Part shown: positions 24,401-36,200 of the stretch, one piece after another
How the letters are laid out: every line of letters begins with the position of its first letter
Numbering within the stretch: position 1 is the stretch's first letter
Assembly (NCBI RefSeq): GCF_029962835.1
Contig: NC_080581.1
Location: 19,668,001-19,732,000, forward strand
Source of the DNA: Magnolia sinica
Taxonomy: Eukaryota; Streptophyta; Magnoliopsida; Magnoliales; Magnoliaceae
Reading direction: 5' to 3'
Length of the DNA: 64,000 nucleotides
The notes under the pieces: model-generated
The model's input: the letters and a program-made list of their open reading frames with translations, nothing else
Databases searched by the model: none
What the model was told of the DNA's origin: nothing
Made by a program: the position numbers and the translations under genes

Positions 24401-27400
24401 TAGCAAGAGGTCAACCAATCTAGGATGACACCAATTGATGTTGAAACGGGAGAGGAAATCCGACCAGATTTCTGAAATGAAAGGGCAGTGAAGCAGCAGA
24501 TGGTCGACTGTTTCTTCATCCCGCATGCAACATATGCAAATATTGGGGAGGGGCATACCTCTTTTTCTCAGGTTATCAACAGTAAGGACTTTCTTTTTGC
24601 TAACTATCCAGCCGAAAGCCGAGAATTTAGGAGGCACAGGATATTTCCAGTAGAGGTGGGGGGGGACGACTGACTGATTGAGTCTTGCTGTTGAGCAGCA
24701 GGTTGTACAAGGAGCGAACTGTAAATTTGCTTGATTTTTCCACTTTCCAGATAATGGAATCAACTTCAGATTGGGTAGGGGACGAGGTATGAATAAGCAA
24801 AAGCAGCTCCGTGTATTCCTTTATTTCCCAGTCATTCAGATTACGTCTGCACATAATGTTCCACACCAGCTTACCTTCAGCCACATTGTAACAGCTAGCC
24901 ACGGAGATGTCTCTGACTGGAGCTAGCCGGAAGATGTTAGGGAACAAAACCTTCAGCGGTTGTTCTCCTCTCCAGGGATCAATCCAGAATCGAATTCTCT
25001 CCCCATTGCCCAAAGCATAACCAATGCTGTTAAGGACAACCCTTTTTGGTTTTGAAATGCCCCTCCAAATGTATGATGCGTTACCCGTAGCCATGTCTTT
25101 AGTCCACCATCCATTCTGCGATCTGCCGTATTTACCTTTGATAATGAGATTCCACAAGGTTCTGTCTTCCAAGTCCACTTTCCTAGGAGAGCTTGGTTCA
25201 TGAGTTTTAAGTCTTTGACCCTTGCACCTCCCATTTCAATCTGGCAGCACACCTCCTTCCAGTTGACAAGGTAGAATTGTTTCTTGTCCTCCTTGCCGTG
25301 CCACAGAAAGTCCCTCCTTATCTTGTCTAGAGAAGACAACACCTCCACTGGGCATCTGAAAATAGACATAAAGTATAGAGGGAGGTTAGATAGGGTTGCC
25401 TTGATGAGGGTAAGGCGCCCAGCCATAGTTAAGTATCTACATCTCCATCTGGCCAAGTACGCCTGAAACCTGGATACGATCTTGTTCCACTGAGACTGAG
25501 GGGGGGCCAATGCATAATGGGAGGCCCACAAATGAAGCAGGTAGAGAGCCTACTGAACAGTCAAGAATATCTGCCAGCCTAGTAGTCTCTTCATTGCCCA
25601 GATTGATCCCGAAAAACTTGGATTTTGCTAAGTTAACACGCATACCCGAGACAACCTCAAAACAGCGGAGAGCAAAACGAAGATTGTTGATTTTTTTCTG
25701 CATTAGCTTCAGAGAATATGAGGGTATCATCAGCAAATTGGATATGCGTGAGAGGCTTATGGATACCTTTCATGGTGATGCCGCTGATAATACCTACCTG
25801 TTGACCTTTAAGGAGCATCTGAGATAGGGCCTCCCCTATAATTAGAAACAGAAAGGGCAAGAGCGGGTCTCCCTGCTGCAGGCCGCGGGATCCCTTAAAG
25901 AATCCCTTCGGAGATCCATTTAGAAGGACCGAAAAGTGGGCCGCATTCAGACATTCCCCAATCCACCCACACCATTTGCTTCCAAAGCCCATTCTCCGCA
26001 TCATGTATTGTAAGAAGCTCCAATCAACATGGTCGTAAGCTTTCTCAATGTCCAATTTACATATCACAGTTATTGTTCAGCGTCCAAAACACTAGTTATT
26101 GTTCAGCATCCTTCTTTTCTTTGTTTCTTTTTCCATTTATATAATTTCCTGCCTATTTCTGTGGTGGTTTACTCATTAGCACCTTATCCTTGCCACATCC
26201 CATCACCGAACCAAAAAATGACCCTCAGATGGCACACGTTAACTAACCACAGCCACGCTGTTAGGGCCATTTCATTCTTTTCTTCCAACAAGTGCTCATA
26301 GAATGATCTAATAGAAAATTGCCCCAAGGGATCCGACAACCAGATCTCTTATTATTCTCACTTTGAATGAGAAGAACACCCACCCATATCCCCATTAGAT
26401 TGACCAGCTCCTCCATTTCCTCATCCCTTAAGATCCTCCTAAGAGCAAAAAACTACGTAAGCACCCTCCCTATGGAAGAACTGAGTCAACTGACCAATCT
26501 TTACATCTTTTATTGGCCCAAAGTTGTAAAAGGATGAAAAGTCAAGCAAAAGGGCCCCTCACTATGCCACTTGTCCTCCCAAAAGCAAACATTAGGACTG
26601 TTCCCAATCTCAAATGGGATACCTCTCGAAAACTGTGATTCAATATTTTGAATGGCTTTCCTTACCCAGATCACCAGTACCTTGATCTAGCTGGGTTTTA
26701 AGGACTCATGATACTCTTCTGTATCTGTAAAGGAATTAAATAACTGAGTAATTGAATCTAGTCCAACTCTATCATGGAATCCGATTTGAACTTCAACAAA
26801 GCTAATGGTTTTGAGGGTAAGGAGTCAATTCGTTGTTTAGGGTTCTAGTTTATCTTGATCCAAGTTTGTTCTTCGTGCTACATGACCTGAGCAACAAATC
26901 AAAAACTCATAAAGTTGCTCAAGATATTTAACTTGATCTGCCAACTTCTAGGACTTTTTCCCTTCTGATAATTAGTAACACTACTAAAGACGAGCAGCAA
27001 ATTAAAATGGAGGCAAAATTTCCCTACAAAGTGGGACTCTAGAAACACAATGAATCAGCCAAGTGATTTGCTTCTGAAAATCCACGTCAACAGGAAAGGT
27101 GAGTACCTTTTTATGACAGAACATCAAGATAATCTAAATGGGGCCGTGGTTACCTTTTTATGCAGATGTGATGACAGATGCTTGATTTTTGTTGTAAGTT
27201 GTGCCACTGCAAAATGAAGAAAAGAAAGGTATGATTGAACCCTAATGCCATTTATTTAATTAAAAAAAGAAAAAATAAAAAAAAAAAAAAAAAAAGAAAA
27301 GCTTAGAGATGATAGCAAACATGACATGAATTATGAACAAACATCCAAAGCATGGTTAACTGTCCATCTGATAAACCAAGGCATTTCTCACGAGTGTCAT

Positions 27401-30185
27401 CCACAAACCAAAATGTCATCAACCACCAATGATTAAAAATAAATGCGCCCTAACTCCTCAAAAAACAATGTTCAGAACCTTTCGGGGAAAAAGAAAAAGA
27501 AAAGAACCTAGTGCCTGTTTGACCCAGCATTATCAGTCTGATTGCAGCTATGTGCTTACAACTCCATAAAACAATGTTCAGAACCTTTCAAGAAAAAGGA
27601 AAAAAGAAAAAAGAACCCAGTACCTGTTTGACCCAGTATTATCAGTCTGTTTTTCAAAAGGAAGAACCCCTCACTCCTTCGAACACGGAGAACCATAAAA
27701 CAGAAGAACATCCCCATGACAATGTCTAAGTTGAAAAAAAAAAGAAAAAACCTAATCTTATTGGGCTGGAGGTAGACACCAAGACTCAATGTTGTACACT
27801 TGAGCCCATTGCCACAAAAGGACAAAAGACAACTTGATGCATCTCTGTCTTGCATAGTTTTGCATGTTTCTAAGCATGCAGTCACAACTCACAACTTTTT
27901 TTTTTTTTCTCTCGGTTGTCATTGAAAACTAGTGATTGCATTAATGGAAATGATTGAGAAGTGAGAAGCATTGTGTACAGCGTAATAATCAGTCCAGACC
28001 ATGTTTTGGGAATGTTAGCCAAATGTAAAGTGTAATAACAATAAGTGTTGCAGGACCCTGGTTTTTGGAAAGTTACCTAAGAAAAGGCGGGGGGAAAGGC
28101 ATGGACCAGAATATCGATATTGTATCGGCCGATATGACTGTATTGCATCCATATCAGCCAGATACGATACACGATAGGGTCAGTATCGGCCCGTTATGAA
28201 AAATCAGTACCGTATCGGTACTAATATTTCTTAGGCACATATCGGTTTCAACCGATACGGCTAGTTTTTCTCCTCCTTTTAATTTCTTTGTGGAGAGGGA
28301 CTGTTTTAAATGCATTTCCAACTAGATCTAGATCAGATTTGAAGATCGAAACTTGTTTTTTGCATCAAATCGAAGAATCAAAGCTCTCAGGTCCGGTTTT
28401 GCAAAAATCGGGGAAAAAAAAATGGTAAAAAAATATTTCTTTTTGCTGGTTCGATCTGGAATCCCATCAAAACAACAATATAAACTATTTCAATCAGATC
28501 TTGGTTGATTTGATCTAGATTTGGGGTGTTTTCTTTTTTTTTTTTTTTTTTTTATTTATTTACACAAGTATTTTCTGACATTTTTAGGAAAAAGCTTTTC
28601 AATTAATTTTTTTTATTGATTTTTGTCATGATGCTTGAGTAGTAAAAGACTATGGATTTACTGGTTTGTTGAAGATTTTTAGGGGTTTTTTTTATTTACG
28701 CAGGTATTTTCTGAAATTTTCAAAAATAATTTTAAATTAGTTTTCTTTTATATTTTTATGATTCTTAAGGAGTATTAGAATGTGCATCTATTAATTTGTT
28801 GAAATTTGGGTTTTTTATTTCTTTTTTATTTACACATGTAAAATGCAGGGGGATTTTCACACCGGGCTCAAGTGGGGTTGCCTGTGGGATGCAGGGACAC
28901 ACTCGGGGTGGGCGGCCCATGTGAGGCTGGTGGCTCGTGTGAGGTGGTATTCATGTGATTTGGGGCCCACGAGAGGGTTCGGCCGAGGTCCTAACCCATG
29001 AGATGTGGGGCCTGGGCTATGAGTTAAAGGGATTGATTCACCATGCTCTAACAGTTCGAGCTTTTAGAGCAAGTGGTTAATTGTCCTGCATCAAATTAGT
29101 ATCAAAGTGGGAGGTCTCATGTTTGAGACTCCTCACCAAGGGTGATTAATGCAGGGGCATTTTCATACCTAGCTCAAGTGGGGTTGCCTATAGGATACGG
29201 GGACACACTTGGGGTGGGTGGCTCGTGAGAGGCGGGCCCCACCCGTGTGAGGCGGGTGGCTCATGTGAGGCAGTACCCATGTGATGTGGGGTTGCCTATG
29301 GGATGCAGGGACACACTCGAGGTAAGCGGCCCATGTGAGGCGGGTGGCTTGTGTGAGGCAGGCCCCACCCGTGTGAGGCAGGTGGCTCATGTGAGGCGGT
29401 ACTCATGTGATGTGGAGCCCACAATGGGAGTTCAACCTATGTCCTAACCCATGCGATGTGGGGCCTAGGCTATGAGCTCGAGTGAGGTTGCCTGTGGGAT
29501 GCAAGGACACACTCGAGGTGGGCGACCCGTATAAGGTGGGTTGCTCGTGTGGGGATTAATTCGCCATGCTCTATCAGTTCGAACTTTTAGAGCAAGTGGT
29601 TAATTGTCCTACATCAAAGTGGTATTAGAGCGGGAGGTCTTGTGTTCAAGACTCCTCACCAGGGGTGATTAATGCAGGGGCATCTTCACACCGGGCTCGA
29701 GTGGGGTTGCCTATGGGATGCAGGGATACACTCGGGGAGGGTGGCTCGTATGAGACGTGCCCCACCCATGTAAAGCGGGTGGCTCGTGTGAGGCGGTACC
29801 CATGTGATGTGGGGCCCACGAGGGGAGTTCGGCCGAGGTCCTAACCCATGCGATGTAGGACCTGGGCTATGAGATAAATGGATTAATTCGTCATGCTCTA
29901 TCAGTTCGAGCTTTTAGAGCAAGTGGTTAATTGTCCTCAATGTATTTTCTAAAAAATCATAAGAAAATTTGAAAATTGTTTTTTTAATTCTTGTTATGAT
30001 GTTTGAGAAGTATTAAAAGACTATGGATTTAATGATTTTAGACATGCATTGATTAAAAAAAAATATTTTCTATTTTTTCTATTTTCAAGTTAATTTTTGG
30101 ACATTTTCAGTTTTTAAAATAATTTTTTTTTAAAATTATATTAATTGATAGATAATTGTATCAGCAATATATAATATCAATTTCT

Positions 30186-30237
<52 letters not shown>

Positions 30238-33200
30238 ATAATAAAAATAAAAAAAAAATCAACACCACACCTTATAGTAGTTCAACCTGTCAGGACAAAA
30301 TTTTTACCAAAGAATGGTCCGATACACCATTGAATACATAGTCAAAACACAAAATTAAAAATTAAAAAAAATAATAATAATAAATTGATAGATTCATGAA
30401 TATCTCATTTTTTTTTCCTATTTTTGATATATTTTTATATTTTTTGGCTTCAAAAAAAAAAAAATTTCTGACCAATGCAAACCGATATGGCCCCAATACC
30501 GATACGCAATGTCGTATCGTATCATTTTTCCACAGGGCCGATACCGTCATTCAGAACCATGGTAAAAGGGTTCCTAGCAGATGATGTCGTCCTCAAACAA
30601 ATATAGGAGATAACGAGAAAACACATTGAAGCAGCAAAACTAGGAAAACAAACTGGAGAAGAAAAGTAGTAGTCAGGAGGCCTTAAATATGCCACCGATC
30701 AATGATGATGACAGCAGGGTAGGATGTTTCAAAGCAAGCAATGGCTGCAAAATTGCTTGAGGAAATGGCTTGTAGATCCACCACCAACAAGCGATGCAGA
30801 CAATGGACTGAATATCAGTCCTCAAAATATTTCGAGCAAAGTTACTCACCCACAATTATTTATTTACTTGAGAACAATTTGGACTTGCCCGTCTCTATCA
30901 AGCTAGAATTTGGGTCATGTGTGACTCTTAAAATACAATCAGATCATTAACGGGGAACACTTGTCAACATTTGTTTACTTAGATTTTGGGAGGGAAAGCA
31001 TGCCCTCGACCATTCATCAGGGCATATTCGAAGCAATAATTAAGTAGCCAATCATCGCTTTTTTTTTCTTCTGAATGTTATCAAGAAGCCAATTGTCAGG
31101 CAAATTAATTTGCAAGGTCCAGAGTAGGTCATAATTCATGAAGGGGTTGGCACCATATATCCCTTGTATAATAGCTCTTGAACTTAATCAGTTTGGACTT
31201 GCTTGGGAATTTTTCATTTAATAAGTTTTGTGTATACTTATACTTGGAAAAGAACGTTTTTAACTACGCCTTATGGGGAGGGGGAAAAAACCTCACAATC
31301 CTCTTATTAGACGAAGGACCAGCTTAAGGACAACAGATCCAATTTTAGTTGCCTGATGATCTTAATTATTTATTCCTAGGAAACAAACCAACATAGTAAA
31401 ACAAACATAGAGATGGAAAATTTAGATGCAGGTAGGATACAATCAAAACAGCATATCAGATGGAAAAAGGAAAACCATCTGTTAAGCATTCTCTTCAATT
31501 ATTAGCATGAGTAAAAAATTAATTAATTAAGAAATCTACCCAATGATGGGAAAACAGAAAGAGATGGAAGACAAAAGGTCTTTACCTTGAACACGTGAAG
31601 ATCCACAATCTGATTCTGACATTTTAAACTCATCTCTAACCCTTTTAAGCTCCAGCTTCAGCTTTTCTGCTGAAGACATGTTATCTGGGTGGAAATACTG
31701 AAAAATCCAGACTTAGAATAATTATAACAGCTCATTATGAGGTTGATCAAATTAATGTATTCTGTAATAAGAGGGAAAACCACCACAAATATCATACAAT
31801 AAGCATTAGCAACTGAACTGTAGATGCCTTATCCTCTGAAAGACAATGTAAACCTTACAAAAGTTTGCAGACTTGCTGTGAATCTAGAGAGAGAGTTTTC
31901 TACTTTTATCCAGTCAGAACCACTGTGACAAATATCGCCGAGATTTAAAAAATCTTGCGATACTTTCGCAGAAAATTCATCAAACAATATTATCAAGAAA
32001 ATTCATAGAACAATATTTTCACATTTATTTTAAAATTTAAAAGTATTTATTAATTTATAATTTATACTAAATATTTTTAATATTTTATTTTCACCTATAT
32101 TTTCATGATAATATCAAAAGAGAAACATCAAAATCTGAAAATGTCCCAAGAAATTCCCATGCTGAGAAACTGCCGAGAACGAGATTTGTCACTATGGTCG
32201 GCACTTCAATCTTCCCACAAAACTACATAGATAACCACAACTCTGAACTTCCCATCTAAATATTATATCAATGTACCTAGCTAGCCCTTGAATTAAGCAT
32301 CACTAGGTCTTAAAGCAATGCAGAAGTACCAATATGGAAATAAAAAGTCAAATGTTCATACAAAAGAAATAGCATATGGAAACAAATCAAAGATCGCTTA
32401 CTTTTTCAACCAATTGTTCCTTAGGAGGTGATAACATAAAGGTTGAGGTAACTTGCCCACCAAGCTGGCCCAAAATAGCCAATCTCTGCACAGCTAACAG
32501 AAAAAATAAAACAAACTAAATCAGAAACCCAAATTTTGCATGCACTATCATGCAGCACAAAAATATTTAATCTATGTGGAGAACAAACAAGATAAAGGGG
32601 AGGGAGGTAATGCAATCAGTCCAAAGACAAATTTATAAAACAAAAGATTACACTAGGTTTTATACATGTGAGAAACAATACCTGAAAGACCTTTTTTTTC
32701 TGTGTGTGTGTTGGGGGGGGGGGTGGTTGGAACCTCTCATTACCTCCTCGGTAGAAGCTAGGAAATAAAAGGACAAAAGGATACAGCAATATCAGCAAGG
32801 CAAGAGGTGAACCCCTTGTCACCTCCTCAGTAGAAGCTAGGAAATAAAAGAGGGCGTAGAAACTGGACAGACTAGCCCGGAGGTGAACCTCTCATTACCT
32901 CCTCCGTAGAAGCTAGGAAATACAAGAACAAAAGGATACAACAATATCAGCAAGGCAAGGGGTGAACCTCTTGTCACCTCCTCAGTAGAAGCTAGGAAAT
33001 AAAAGAGGACGCAGAAACTGGACAGACTAGCCCGGATGGCTGAAATCCAAATCCATGAGAAAGTAGAAAAAGGAGGCTACTGAAATCTGGCCTTGCAAGT
33101 GCCCAACCGATGATCATGGACATTAATTTGCTTCTTAAAGCAGCGCCAAACACAAGTTTACTATTGCAAATCCTGTCATTTATTTCCTTTCAAATCCCCC

Positions 33201-36200
33201 ATAGAATCCTGAAGAAAATAAGAATCCATGACCATTTTTATGACCTTTAAAAAGGTCAATCAATCCATTCCAGCAGCACCTATCCGACTGATGTGTTAAA
33301 GAACCCAATGAATATCAAACTTCACGAGAAACGTCCAGATCTATTTAGCTGTAACAAAATGAATAAAAAGGTAGTCGATTGTTTCTTCTTTCATGCATCT
33401 ATTCAGTAATATAAAATTTCACTTCCTAAGGTTGTTCACCGTTAAAATTTTGTTGGCCACTTGTTCATACAAAACCGCTGTGCTTTCCAACATCTCAATG
33501 CAGTACTGAATCATTTCCTCCTTGTTAATTTAACTGTACAGATTATATCAGCAGAAGTTCATAAAGTTGTCATCCTTACATATCTAGAAAAAGACTCAGC
33601 AACATCATTAGACTCGCTAGCAAGAACACCTAGCAGGAATGAATTATGTTTCCAACCATATAATTCACTTAGAAAAGTGTTTGAAACATCACCAACACCA
33701 CCGCCATCATCGCGGCCTTCTCCTACAAATTTGGGATCAGCTTTTAAATGTAAATTGGCAAAAGTTTTATGACCAGCTGCCCCCCAGATATCAACCTTCC
33801 ACTTTTACACGGACTACGGAACCAGACATGCCATAAAGCCTTTTTTTAATCAATACATGGTAGAAGCTCACACTAAATGGCTTACCGTTTGACAAATATT
33901 GGAAGATAGGGACGGGATTTTAGAGTGAAGTTTCTGCAAAGAAGACTCGGAGAGGCGGTTTTTGGTGTAGCTTGAAATAAGGACCCTAACAAGAATAGTC
34001 CCACACTGGCCTTTCCACACCAACTCAAACACTGCTAGTGGGTGCGTTGTTGCAGTTCCATAAAAGGCATATCTTTCTGTTATGTAGGTGGCCAAAAAGG
34101 GACTGACAATCCTAGAGATTTTAGACCTACCGACTTTGTGAGAAATGTTTTGAGAAACATCAACAAAGAATCAGGGCCTGTGTGGCTTTTGCTTCTTTTT
34201 TTTTTTTTTTAAAAAAAGCTTTTCTTTTTGAGATTTTGACTCTAAATATCACTTTTTAAGACCAAAAAGCATGGGCCAATCTTATTGGCCAAAGTCCTTA
34301 AGACAGGAAGCCCAACTTACATCAAGTCTAGCTCTCTTATAGACACATCCCATTCCGACTCACATTTGTTCCATGAACTCTGCAAATCACTCTCTCCTTC
34401 TTCCCATCCCTTCCCTCGTGCCATGCAAACAAGAGGCTTGCCATGGTCCCCGGCAAGACCCATGACATTCCCAGAGCCGCCAAAACTCTCTACCACACCT
34501 TCTGAGAGCAATGAATAGACAAATGGTCCACCATCTCCACTTCTCATATGCACATCACATAACAATAAGGAAACCATCAATCTCTTTTGGAGATTATCAA
34601 TTGTTAGCACCAGGTTCCTCCCCACCAACCATGCAAATGCTGCAACCTTTTGTGTGTGTGTGTGTGTGGGGGGGGGGGGGGGGCGTGGTTGGTTTTATCG
34701 TTTTATCTCAAGTCGAGTTTGCCTACAACAACTCAATAAATTGTACTACCTGAAAATCTCCATTTGAGATCGTAAATGAAAGAAGTCCACATCACGTATT
34801 TGACTGAGTACCATTACCAGTACAAGATCAAGCGAGCGAAGATGTTGATGCTTTCGCCAAGCACGTCCAAGACTTGTAAGCTCAAATAAATAAGAAGATC
34901 GAAGACAGCAATGCCAGGTACCAAGAAGCAATGAGTGACTTGGCGTGAGATGATGTATTAAGAAGGGGACTTGGTTATAGTCTATCTACGCAAAGAAAGG
35001 TTTCCAAGGGGAAGCTCAAGTCCAAGAAAATTGGTCTATGACGAGTCAAGAGGAAGTTGGGTAACAATGCATATGAAATCCACTGCGCATTTGTTCAGGA
35101 AGTGTGGGATTTCTTTCTCACGGCTTCTAATGTGGCTTGGGTTAGGAAATTGAGTCTCATGAATATAGCTCTTATTGGTAAATGGTAATGGTGTCTAGGA
35201 TGTGAAGAGGGAACACTATGGTGGACCCTTGTCATTAGCAAATATGGTCTTCAAACAGGTGGATGGGGTGATAAACATTCAACGCAATATCGGGCTTCTC
35301 GCATTTGGAAAGCAATCAGTTCGATCGAGCACTTGTTTCATCAAGGAGTTTCTTTTTCCCTTGGTTTAGATTCTAGAATTCATTTCTGAGATGATAAGTG
35401 GTGTAGCAAACGACCTCTTACTGAAGATTTTCCTAGATTGGCTCAGGTAGTGGTGGATGGATATATTACAGTGGATCGATGTTATTCCTCTATAAACGTT
35501 CAGGCGGTTTGGGCACCTCCTTGTCGACAGAATTTAAAGGATGATGAGACTGAAGAATAGGCATTATTAATCTCTCGCCTTGATACTGCAGTTCCCACTC
35601 CTATGGATTGTGATTCAATAATGGTTTGGTCCGCTCACACGTCGGGACGATTTTCAGTTCACTCCTATACAATGTTATAAGATCCATCATGTGTTCACCA
35701 ATCTGGCTTCCCTTCTCACTGTGATTCAATAATGGTTTGGTCCACTCACACGTCGGGACAATTTTCGGTTCACTCCTCCTATACAATGTTATAAGATCCA
35801 TCATGTGTTCACCAATCAGGCTTCCCTTCTCACTTATGGTATTATGGTGCCCCCCCTCCTCGAGTGGCCGCTTTTGTCTGGTTGGTGGGTAAAAAGTGGA
35901 TTTTAACAGTGGACGACTTACAAAGATGATCTCTCATTATTCCAAACGTATGTTTGATGTGTATGGGGGATGCAAAATCAATCGATCATTTATTCATCCA
36001 CTATATTTATGCAAGACGAATCTGGGAACATTATTTTGTCGTTCCTGGTATGGAATGGGTAATGCCCAGTTCTGTCTTTGCTCTTCTTTTGGCTTGGCAT
36101 GGTGGTGGGATGGGTAAATCAACAAAGGCAACGTGGCGATTACTTATCATGGCGATATTTTAGGTTATATGGAAAGCTCGAAATGATCGTTGTTTTAACA

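Larger units (their letters stand above)
28554..30045. repeat. Three tandem units of about 140 bp, third split by the TRIM
   Basis: Each unit starts TTTATTTACRCANGTATTTTC: near 28551, 28693, and 28827-28840 continuing at 29945. Each later carries a TATTAAAAGACTATGG-type phrase. The third unit is interrupted exactly at the ATGTA target site of the TRIM. Confidence 0.7.
28100..30562. mobile_element. TIR-type element rich in CGATAC phrases, intron 3 (host of the TRIM)
   Basis: The left end reads CATGGACCAGAATATCGATA and the right end, read inward, CATGGTTCTGAATGACGGTA; both lead into GTATCGG(CC)-rich flanks. These imperfect ends suggest a non-autonomous DNA element. Without the nested TRIM it is about 1.36 kb. 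No transposase frame. No certain target duplication. Confidence 0.5.
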
